From positions 1-12,226 of the forward strand of contig CAMEMX010000028.1 in assembly GCA_945927915.1 (NCBI GenBank): a stretch of DNA of 12,226 nt, written 5' to 3'. The position numbers and the translations under genes are program-made. The notes beneath the pieces are model-generated. The model was not told the origin of the DNA. It did not search any database and saw only the letters and a program-made list of their open reading frames with translations. Source of the DNA: an uncultured Clostridia bacterium. Lineage in GTDB: Bacteria > Bacillota > Clostridia > Oscillospirales > Oscillospiraceae. Below, piece after piece: positions 6,911-12,226 of the stretch (within the stretch, counting starts at the first letter, position 1; every line of letters begins with the position of its first letter).

Positions 6911-7759
6911 ATGGTTTTTACGGCAATTCGGACGGATCTGGCGCTGGAAGCGAAGGCTTTGTGGGAAAAATCGGCGGGGGAGACGACGGAGCTATCGGGC
7001 GTTCGCGCGCGCGAGCGGGAAAACGAAGGACTTTCTGTCACGCAGGTGGATATTCTCGACGAGCAGGGGCAGGCGGCGCTGGGCAAGCCCATCGGGCGGT
7101 ATGTGACGGTCGAGCTGCCGCGCTTCGACCGCGACACACGCCGTCCTGCGAAGGCGATCGCGCAGGAGCTGCGGGCCCTGCTGCCGGAGGACTGCGGCAG
7201 CGTGCTGGTCGCGGGGCTGGGCAACCGCGCCGTCACGCCGGACGCCCTCGGCCCGCGTGCGGCCGACCGGCTGTTTCTGACGCGGCACCTGATCGCCAAT
7301 CTGCCGGCGCAGTTCGGCGCGTGCCGGGAGGTGAGCGCACTCACGCCGGGCGTGCTGGCGACGACGGGCATCGAGACGCTGGAGATCGTGCGCGGCGCGG
7401 TCAGCCATGTGCGTCCGTCTCTGGTGATCGCCGTTGATGCGCTTGCTGCCGGCAGCATGGAGCGCCTGTGCCGCACGGTGCAGCTTTCGGACACGGGACT
7501 GGTGCCCGGCTCCGGCGTCGGCAACCGCAGGGCGGCTTTCTCATCGGAGACGCTCGGTGTGCCTGTGCTCAGCGTCGGCGTGCCGACGGTGGTCGATGCG
7601 TCCGCTCTGTGCGACAGCGCCGACGAGCGTATGATCGTCACGCCGCGCGACATCGACGCGCAGATCGCATGGCTCGGCAGCATCCTCGCCGATGCGATCA
7701 ACCTCGCGCTGCATCCGGCATTTTCCGCTGAGGAAATTGCACAATTTGTCCAAAGTTAA
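6911..7759 (+). CDS. gpr: GPR endopeptidase (spore germination protease)
   Basis: GPR degrades small acid-soluble spore proteins during germination. It is made as a zymogen in the forespore and self-processes. Family marks seen: IRTDLALEA (6-14), the auto-processing region; GLGNRAVTPDALGP (102-115), with D111 aligning to one catalytic aspartate; VIAVDALAA (172-180), with D176 aligning to the other; and SDTGLVPGSGVGN and VGVPTVVDA. The enzyme is 282 residues, against about 370 for Bacillus GPR as I recall it. Most of the difference is a missing segment of roughly 85 residues between PTVVDA and the C-terminal VTPRDID helix region, plus a pro-sequence of only about 9 residues. No upstream in-frame ATG/GTG/TTG exists before a stop at 6851, so the ATG at 6911 is firm. 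AAGGA lies 7 nt before it. No convincing sigma-G promoter was found. spoIIP, the frequent downstream neighbour, is absent. Confidence 0.93.
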   Translation: MVFTAIRTDLALEAKALWEKSAGETTELSGVRARERENEGLSVTQVDILDEQGQAALGKPIGRYVTVELPRFDRDTRRPAKAIAQELRALLPEDCGSVLVAGLGNRAVTPDALGPRAADRLFLTRHLIANLPAQFGACREVSALTPGVLATTGIETLEIVRGAVSHVRPSLVIAVDALAAGSMERLCRTVQLSDTGLVPGSGVGNRRAAFSSETLGVPVLSVGVPTVVDASALCDSADERMIVTPRDIDAQIAWLGSILADAINLALHPAFSAEEIAQFVQS

Positions 7760-7814
7760 GTGCATTGTGTTATGTTAACCCATAATGCAGCGCACCGAAA
7801 TATTATTTTGTGTA

Positions 7815-7901
7815 CGGTCTGTGCAAAACTCTGTGCAAAATGTGTACAACTCTTGAAATACAAGCCTTTTTCACACAATGCACAGCGCAATGCACAGGCC
7901 G
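7815..7901. repeat. Compound imperfect inverted repeat / long hairpin element
   Basis: Four stems share one symmetry centre at position 7858. First, 7815-7825 pairs with 7891-7901 (CGGTCTGTGCA with TGCACAGGCCG; 11 pairs, one G-U). Second, 7831-7837 pairs with 7879-7885 (CTGTGCA with TGCACAG). Third, 7841-7844 pairs with 7872-7875 (TGTG with CACA). Fourth, 7852-7855 pairs with 7861-7864 (CTTG with CAAG), closing a 5-nt loop. The internal loops are symmetric: 5x5, 3x3 and 7x7. The arms are made of 12-nt-period repeats: CTGTGCAAAA occurs twice on the left and CAATGCACAG twice on the right. The fold is seen directly; whether it acts as an RNA, an operator or a decayed mobile element is unknown. 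Confidence 0.7.
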
Positions 7902-8032
7902 GCTGCCTGCATATTCTCATGTATACACGCTGCGGTTTCTGTTTTGCATAATGCATCGGACAACAATAATTTTGAATTATGTAAACTTAAATGGGAGATT
8001 TTTTGTCGAAAAAGTTCGGATATAACGAAAAT

Positions 8033-8060
8033 GCCGCGAAAAAGCGCGGTAATTTTATAT
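8033..8060 (+). terminator. Possible weak terminator downstream of gpr
   Basis: GCCGCG, loop AAAAAG and CGCGGT form a 6-bp stem with one G-T pair (8033-8050), followed by AATTTTATAT. The stem is short and the U-run interrupted. It is the first terminator-like signal after gpr, but the stronger hairpin at 8123-8150 could serve instead. Confidence 0.3.
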
Positions 8061-8122
8061 GACTTCACGTCACGAAAAATCACCGCTCCCGTCGAAGTGA
8101 CGAATTTTTATTGGAAGCAAAG

Positions 8123-8150
8123 CGGCGCCGGCGGAAAACCGCCGGCGCCG
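8123..8150. terminator. GC-rich hairpin between convergent gpr and permease genes, likely bidirectional terminator
   Basis: CGGCGCCGGCGG, loop AAAA and CCGCCGGCGCCG form a perfect 12-bp stem starting 11 nt past the permease stop. The following bases are TTCTTTCTGTT on the plus strand and CTTTGCTTCC on the minus strand. Both are U-rich but imperfect tails. The position between convergent units fits termination of the permease operon and possibly of gpr. Confidence 0.7.
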
Positions 8151-8160
8151 TTCTTTCTGT

Positions 8161-9030
8161 TCAGCTCCAGAGCGCCATCGCCAGCGTTCCGCACAGCATC
8201 AGCGCCAGACCCAGCAGCGCCCGCTTGCCGAGCTTTTCCCGGAAGAAAATGAACGACAGCGCCACCGTCACGAGGATGCTCATCTTGTCGATCGGCACGA
8301 CGACGCTGACTTCACCGTTCTGGATGGCGTAGTAGTAGCACAGCCAAGACGCGCCCGTGGCAAGACCGGACAGGCCGATGAACGCCGCCTCTCTGCGGTC
8401 GACGGTGCGGAGCTGGCCCTGCTTTCCCTTCAGGAAAACGATGAGGAATGACATCAGCAGCACCACGCCCGTGCGCAGAGCCGTCGCGAGGTTGGAATCG
8501 ACGTTTTTCACGCCGACCTTGGCCAAAATGGATGTCAGCGCCGCGAAGATCGCCGACAGCACGGCGTAGGGCAGCCATTTTCGCATCGGCGCGCTCTGCG
8601 CGGCTGCCTTGCGCTCCAGCATCAGGAAGATGCCGACGCCGAGCAGCGCCGTGCCCACGAGCTTGACGGCCAGATTCGACGTCTCGCGGAACAGGACGAT
8701 GGCCAGCAGGACGGACAGGACGGTGCTCGACTTGTCGATGGCGACGACGCGGTTCACGTCTCCGAGCGAGAGCGCCCGGAAATAGCACAGCCACGATGCG
8801 CCCGTGGCAATGCCGGAGAGGATCAGGAAGAGCAGCGACCGCGTGTCGATAGCGGGAAGCTGCTTCTGTGCGCCGGTCAGAAACACCATCACCCACGCAA
8901 AGAGCAGCACCACGACCGTGCGCAGCGCGGTGGCGACATCGGAATCGGTCTTTCGGATGCCGCATTTGGCGAGGATCGAGGTGAGGCCGGCGAACACGGC
9001 CGAGCCGACCGCTGCGATCAGCCAGAGCAT
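8161..9030 (-). CDS. EamA/DMT family permease with two similar halves
   Basis: This 289-residue, strongly hydrophobic membrane protein of the drug/metabolite transporter superfamily has two EamA repeats and about ten expected membrane helices. Half 1 (about 1-138) and half 2 (about 150-289) match closely. LTSILAK..G......DS...ATALRT.VVLL and SG.ATGASWLCY...A...G.V occur in both, as do IDK.S and FRE near the end of each. A by-eye alignment gives roughly 60-65 identities over about 137 positions, high for DMT halves. DMT proteins move small metabolites across the cytoplasmic membrane; the substrate cannot be read here. The ATG at 9030 directly follows the aldolase stop (TAAATG), with GGGTGA about 9 nt upstream. 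It is therefore translationally coupled and the last gene of the dehydrogenase-aldolase-permease operon. Confidence 0.88.
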   Translation of the reverse strand: MLWLIAAVGSAVFAGLTSILAKCGIRKTDSDVATALRTVVVLLFAWVMVFLTGAQKQLPAIDTRSLLFLILSGIATGASWLCYFRALSLGDVNRVVAIDKSSTVLSVLLAIVLFRETSNLAVKLVGTALLGVGIFLMLERKAAAQSAPMRKWLPYAVLSAIFAALTSILAKVGVKNVDSNLATALRTGVVLLMSFLIVFLKGKQGQLRTVDRREAAFIGLSGLATGASWLCYYYAIQNGEVSVVVPIDKMSILVTVALSFIFFREKLGKRALLGLALMLCGTLAMALWS

Positions 9031-9723
9031 TTATGCTTCACCCGGCAGGAAATCGGTGACCTCGGTCTGACCGAAGGTGTCCTGCCATACCGTGCGGAAG
9101 TCGACCATGGCCTTGTCCGTGGCCGGGTGGGCGATCAACTGGTCGAACAGCTCCGGCATGAGCGTGACGGCCTGACAGCCCGCGACGGCCAGACGTCTGA
9201 CCTGATCGACCGTGCGGAAGCTCGCGCCGAGCACCTGGCAGGTGTAGCCGCCGTTGCGGAAGGCCGTGACCATCTCGGTAACGCACGCGACACCGTCCGC
9301 GCCGAGGTTGTCGATGCGGCTGACATAGGGCGCGACATAGTCCGCGCCCGCCGCGGCCGCGACAAGCGCCTGCGTCATCGAATGCACGACCGTGACGCAG
9401 ACGGGGATGCCCGCGGCCTTGCAAAGACGCACCGCGCGGTAGCCCTCCGGAACGGCAGGCAGCTTGACCACAAAATGCTCGCCGAAATACGCCTGCAGCG
9501 CCTTGGCCTGCGCAAGCATCCCGTCTGCCGTCTCGGCGGTTGTCTGCACGAAGGCGGTAAGGCCCGTCTGCTCCACGAATTCGCGGTACTCGGCCATGAG
9601 CGCGGGCAGCGGCGTGGGCGCCTTGGTCAGAATTTTGGGGTTGGTGGTAAAGCCCTCGATGGGGAAGAACTCTGCAATGCGGCGGATCGCGCCGAGGTCT
9701 GCAATATCAACGTAGAATTTCAT
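9031..9723 (-). CDS. Fructose-6-phosphate aldolase / transaldolase-like (FSA/TalC family)
   Basis: This 230-residue cytoplasmic TIM-barrel enzyme belongs to the short transaldolase (FSA/TalC) group. Active-site features seen: D6 in YVDIAD; N28 in GFTTNPKIL; the Schiff-base lysine K87 in FVVKLPAVPEG; and Y133 in APYVSRID, where FSA-type enzymes carry Tyr and true transaldolases usually Phe. Length fits FSA (about 220) rather than long transaldolases (about 315). FSA cleaves fructose-6-phosphate to dihydroxyacetone and glyceraldehyde-3-phosphate in vitro, but related enzymes accept other ketose phosphates or act as transaldolases, so the substrate is open. It starts 2 nt after the dehydrogenase stop, with AAGGAG inside that gene's end, and abuts the permease gene. 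It is the middle gene of a three-gene operon. Confidence 0.88.
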   Translation of the reverse strand: MKFYVDIADLGAIRRIAEFFPIEGFTTNPKILTKAPTPLPALMAEYREFVEQTGLTAFVQTTAETADGMLAQAKALQAYFGEHFVVKLPAVPEGYRAVRLCKAAGIPVCVTVVHSMTQALVAAAAGADYVAPYVSRIDNLGADGVACVTEMVTAFRNGGYTCQVLGASFRTVDQVRRLAVAGCQAVTLMPELFDQLIAHPATDKAMVDFRTVWQDTFGQTEVTDFLPGEA

Positions 9724-9725
9724 TT

Positions 9726-10745
9726 TTATTCAAACTCCTTCCATTTTACAAGCACCTTGCCCTGACGGCTCAGGGTGCGGCTGCGCAGCTCGTCCACGAC
9801 GGCCTCCGGCGCGATCTCCGCGCTGATGACGGCGTCCGTGTCGATGACCCCCGAGGCAAGCAGCGCGATGGCGCGCGCGGTGGTGTGCGGATTGATGAAC
9901 GAGGTGCGGATGGTCAGCTCCTTGGTAAAGGCGGCGTACTGGTTAAACGGCACGGTCTTTTCCGGGTCACACAGGCCGAAGAGGACGACCGTCGCGCACT
10001 TGCCCGCGACGTCGAGCGCCGTGGTGATGGTGGCGGGCAGGCCGACGCATTCCATCACGCGGTCGACGTTGCCGATGCCCATGGCGGCGATGGCTGCGAC
10101 GGGGTCGTCCTTCATGGGGTTGATGAAGCGCGTTGCGCCGAGGGCGAACGCCTTTTCGCGTTTCTCCTCGACCGGCTCGATGACGATGATCTCGGCGGCG
10201 CAGGCGCGCTTGCAAAGCTGCACCATGATCGCGCCGATGGCGCCCATGCCGACGATGACGACGCTCTGTCCGAGCCTGACGTCCAGAAGATCCATCCCGC
10301 GCAGGCAGCACGAGAGCGGCTCGGTCAGCGCCGCGTCGCGCAGGCTGAGCGAATCGGGGATCGGGTAGACGTTTTCCTGCGGCGGGCAGATGAAGTCCGC
10401 CATGCCCTTGACGACGCCGCGCGAGTTTTCGCACATATGCGTCAGCCCGTCCTTGCACATCCGGCAGCCGCCGCAGCTCCAGTTCGGGTCGACGGTCACG
10501 CGGTCGCCGGGTCGAAACCGTGTCACGTTTGCGCCGACCTCCTCGACCACGCCGGAGATCTCATGCCCCAGCGGGACGGGCAGGCGGAGCGGACGCGAGC
10601 CGCTTTTGCCCTCAAATTTGTGCAGGTCCGTGCCGCAGATGCCGCAGTAGGCGACGGCGACCCTGACGGCGTTCGCATCCATCGGCGGTTCTGTGAACTC
10701 GCCCAGATGCGCCTCATGCCGCCCGGTCAGAATGACTGCTTTCAT
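9726..10745 (-). CDS. Zinc-dependent alcohol/polyol dehydrogenase (MDR superfamily)
   Basis: This 339-residue medium-chain dehydrogenase has a GroES-like N-terminal domain with catalytic zinc ligands C37 (in CGICGTD) and H61-E62 (GHE). The structural-zinc lobe has C91, C94, C97 and C105. The Rossmann domain has GMGAIG at 166-171, and an acidic E190 at the end of the second strand (IIVIEP) suggests NAD(H) over NADP(H). Length and layout match sorbitol-, threonine- or butanediol-dehydrogenase-like enzymes; the substrate is not determinable. In this operon it could oxidise a polyol or polyol phosphate to a ketose that the adjacent FSA-like aldolase splits (inference). The ATG at 10745 follows AAAGGAG at about 8 nt spacing. 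It is the first gene of the operon, behind its own promoter. Confidence 0.92.
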   Translation of the reverse strand: MKAVILTGRHEAHLGEFTEPPMDANAVRVAVAYCGICGTDLHKFEGKSGSRPLRLPVPLGHEISGVVEEVGANVTRFRPGDRVTVDPNWSCGGCRMCKDGLTHMCENSRGVVKGMADFICPPQENVYPIPDSLSLRDAALTEPLSCCLRGMDLLDVRLGQSVVIVGMGAIGAIMVQLCKRACAAEIIVIEPVEEKREKAFALGATRFINPMKDDPVAAIAAMGIGNVDRVMECVGLPATITTALDVAGKCATVVLFGLCDPEKTVPFNQYAAFTKELTIRTSFINPHTTARAIALLASGVIDTDAVISAEIAPEAVVDELRSRTLSRQGKVLVKWKEFE

Positions 10746-10779
10746 AGCATCCTCTCCTTTGCGTATTTTTTCCAGCTAC

Positions 10780-10808
10780 AGTATAAACCCGTCTGCGACA
10801 AAACGCAA
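10780..10808 (-). promoter_or_regulatory. Promoter for the dehydrogenase-aldolase-permease operon
   Basis: On the minus strand, TTGCGT (10808-10803) is followed by 17 bp and TATACT (10785-10780; 5 of 6). It lies about 35 nt before the dehydrogenase start. The -35 matches only TTG, as expected if an activator is needed. A TGCG...CGCA pair (10794-10797 and 10804-10807) overlaps the spacer and -35, but is short enough to be chance. Confidence 0.55.
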
Positions 10809-10831
10809 CAGAAAATTCACCCGAATTGCAA

Positions 10832-10850
10832 CGGCTTCGGAAAAGCCGAA
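10832..10850. promoter_or_regulatory. Inverted repeat between divergent promoters, candidate operator
   Basis: CGGCTT (10832-10837) pairs with AAGCCG (10843-10848), and the overlapping TTCGG (10836-10840) pairs with CCGAA (10846-10850). It lies between the two divergent -35 boxes, so a regulator bound here could affect both units. It is a short palindrome and may be chance. Confidence 0.3.
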
Positions 10851-10855
10851 TCTCC

Positions 10856-10884
10856 TTGACAGACCGGCGAAAATACGATACGAT
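10856..10884 (+). promoter_or_regulatory. Sigma-A promoter for the cysteine desulfidase family gene
   Basis: TTGACA (10856-10861; 6 of 6) is followed by 17 bp and TACGAT (10879-10884; 4 of 6). Transcription should start near 10891, leaving about 50 nt of leader before the ATG at 10941. It is divergent from the dehydrogenase promoter. Confidence 0.65.
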
Positions 10885-10940
10885 TAAGGTAGAAAAAACG
10901 GCGAAATGATCCGCCGAATACCATTGCGGAGGAAGGCACA

Positions 10941-12212
10941 ATGGAGAACAGACAGGAGACCTACATACAGATTTTGAAGGAAGAGCTGCTGCCCGCCATG
11001 GGCTGCACGGAGCCGATCGCCGTCGCCTATGCCGGCGCCATCGCGCGGCAGACGCTGGGCGTGCTGCCGGAGACGGTGGAGCTGGTCGTCAGCGGCAACA
11101 TCATTAAAAATGTAAAAAGCGTCATCGTCCCGCACACGGGCGGACGCAAGGGCCTGCAAACGGCGGTCTCGGCGGGCATCTGCTGCGGCAGGGCCGACTG
11201 CGAGCTGCAGGTCCTGTCGGAGGTGGACGAGGCGGCGCTTGCCGGGCTGGACGCGTTTTTGTCGTCCGCGGAGATCACCGTGCGGGAGTCAAACGCCTGC
11301 TGCCCGTTTGACATTCAGGTGACGGTCCGTGCGGGAGCGGACGAGGCCTATGTCCGCATCATCGGCACGCACACGAACGTCGTCACCGTCCGCCGCAACG
11401 AGCGCCTGCTCATCGACCGCCCGTTCACCGACGAGGTCGTGCAGGCGGCGGAAAACCGCAAGCTGCTGAACATCCGCGACATTGTCGAGTTTGCAAATAC
11501 CGTCCCGCTGGAGCAGGTGCGCCCGACTCTCGCGCGGCAGATCGAGTATAACATGGCCATCGCGGAGGCGGGCATCCGGGGGCATTACGGCGCCGAGATC
11601 GGAAAGATCCTCCTTCGCTCCTACGGCAGCAGCGTTCACAACCGCGCCAAGGCTTATGCCGCCGCCGGCTCCGACGCCCGCATGAACGGCTGCGAAAAAC
11701 CGGTCGTCATCAATTCCGGCAGTGGCAACCAGGGCATGACGGCCTCAATCCCGGTCATCATCTACGCCCGGGAGTGCGGCGCGTCCGAGGAAACGCTCTA
11801 CCGCGCGCTCGTCATCTCCAATTTGGTGACGATCCACCTGAAGACCGGCATCGGCAGCCTGTCGGCCTATTGCGGCGCGACCAGCGCGGGCGCGGGTGCG
11901 GGCGCGGGCATCTGCTACCTCTACGGCGGGCAGTATGACGAGATCGCCCACACGATCGTCAACGCGCTTGCGATCAACTCCGGGATGCTCTGCGATGGCG
12001 CCAAGGCGAGCTGCGCCGCAAAGATCGCCTCGGCGGTGGAGGCGGGGCTTCTGGGAATGCAGATGTATATGCACGACAGCCAGTTTTATTGCGGCGACGG
12101 CCTCGTGGCGCAGAATGTCGAGGAGACGATCCGGGCCGTCAGCGCCGTCGCAAGAGAGGGAATGCGCGGCACGGACGAGGAGATCATCCACATCATGGTC
12201 CACGGCGCGTAG
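10941..12212 (+). CDS. L-cysteine desulfidase family protein (CdsB/CyuA, UPF0597)
   Basis: This 423-residue, complete cytoplasmic protein belongs to the family in which characterised members break L-cysteine down to pyruvate, ammonia and sulfide using an oxygen-sensitive iron-sulfur cluster. Family features seen: LLPAMGCTEPIAVAYA at 17-31 (C22); VVSGNIIKNVKSVIVPHT; INSGSGNQGMTASIPV (257-272); HLKTGIGSLSAYCGATSAGAGAGAG, split around C311; and LCDGAKASCAAKI (C351, C358). C22, C311 and C351 or C358 are the likely cluster ligands, by analogy with the known three-Cys cluster. Serine dehydratase activity is possible because the family is related to the alpha domain of serine dehydratase. The ATG at 10941 follows GGAGG at about 9 nt. 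No cysteine transporter or regulator is visible beside it. Only 14 bases follow the stop, so co-transcribed genes to the right cannot be judged. Confidence 0.92.
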   Translation: MENRQETYIQILKEELLPAMGCTEPIAVAYAGAIARQTLGVLPETVELVVSGNIIKNVKSVIVPHTGGRKGLQTAVSAGICCGRADCELQVLSEVDEAALAGLDAFLSSAEITVRESNACCPFDIQVTVRAGADEAYVRIIGTHTNVVTVRRNERLLIDRPFTDEVVQAAENRKLLNIRDIVEFANTVPLEQVRPTLARQIEYNMAIAEAGIRGHYGAEIGKILLRSYGSSVHNRAKAYAAAGSDARMNGCEKPVVINSGSGNQGMTASIPVIIYARECGASEETLYRALVISNLVTIHLKTGIGSLSAYCGATSAGAGAGAGICYLYGGQYDEIAHTIVNALAINSGMLCDGAKASCAAKIASAVEAGLLGMQMYMHDSQFYCGDGLVAQNVEETIRAVSAVAREGMRGTDEEIIHIMVHGA

Positions 12213-12226
12213 ACACCTCATATAAA

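Larger units (their letters stand above)
7760..8160. other. 401-bp gene-free, AT-rich stretch between gpr and the permease operon
   Basis: Base composition drops sharply compared with the flanking GC-rich genes. No ORF here has a ribosome binding site or the GC-rich third positions of the neighbours. The left half (about 7760-7956) is crowded with TGCA-centred words and contains the compound hairpin annotated at 7815-7901. A short TGCATT at 7761-7766 and AATGCA at 7950-7955 share that hairpin's symmetry centre. The stretch from about 7957 to 8030 is plain AT-rich DNA in which I see nothing. The right part has a small hairpin (8033-8050) and a strong GC hairpin (8123-8150). Confidence 0.7.

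Noticed and set aside
7809..7900. CRISPR-like repeats (TGTGCA words)
   Set aside because: Repeat units are only about 10-12 nt with no unique spacers of 30 nt or so, and they form an inverted rather than a tandem array.
9885..10859. A 324-codon plus-strand ORF opposite the zinc dehydrogenase
   Set aside because: Antisense shadow of a well-supported dehydrogenase; no domain or ribosome binding site.

Overview
The window looks like chromosomal DNA of a GC-rich, endospore-forming member of the Clostridia. Evidence: a germination protease (gpr), strong AGGAGG-type ribosome binding sites, an Asp23/YloU-FakA pair, and short AT-rich gaps with sigma-A-type promoters between GC-rich genes. Placement near the Oscillospiraceae is an inference from overall gene style. 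No phage, transposase, CRISPR array, tRNA or rRNA was seen.

Layout. Positions 1-4228 hold a leftward cluster. A promoter at about 4200-4228 drives gpmI (phosphoglycerate mutase), an Asp23/YloU protein, the fatty-acid kinase subunit fakA, and an ATP-grasp ligase that runs off the left edge. recG (4334-6370) and rpsT (6494-6757) also read leftward. Each has its own near-consensus promoter, and a perfect hairpin terminator separates them. gpr (6911-7759) reads rightward, divergent from rpsT.

A 401-bp gene-free stretch (7760-8160) follows. It holds a multi-segment hairpin centred at about 7858 and a GC-rich convergent terminator. Next is a leftward three-gene operon: a zinc-dependent alcohol/polyol dehydrogenase (10745-9726), a fructose-6-phosphate-aldolase-like enzyme (9723-9031) and an EamA/DMT permease (9030-8161). 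It is tightly packed (2 nt and 0 nt gaps). Back to back with it, from a divergent promoter, is an L-cysteine desulfidase family gene (10941-12212).

How the genes work together. Most of the window is housekeeping: glycolysis, fatty-acid activation, replication-fork repair, translation and spore germination. The accessory part is the dehydrogenase-aldolase-permease operon, which reads like a small sugar or polyol catabolic module. The aldolase would split a ketose phosphate, but the true substrate cannot be read from sequence. The item most worth a second look is the long, symmetric imperfect hairpin between gpr and the permease operon, which no gene call explains. Other oddities are a FakA lacking a conserved cysteine of its middle domain, a compact GPR protease with a very short pro-sequence and no spoIIP beside it, and a permease whose two halves are unusually alike.
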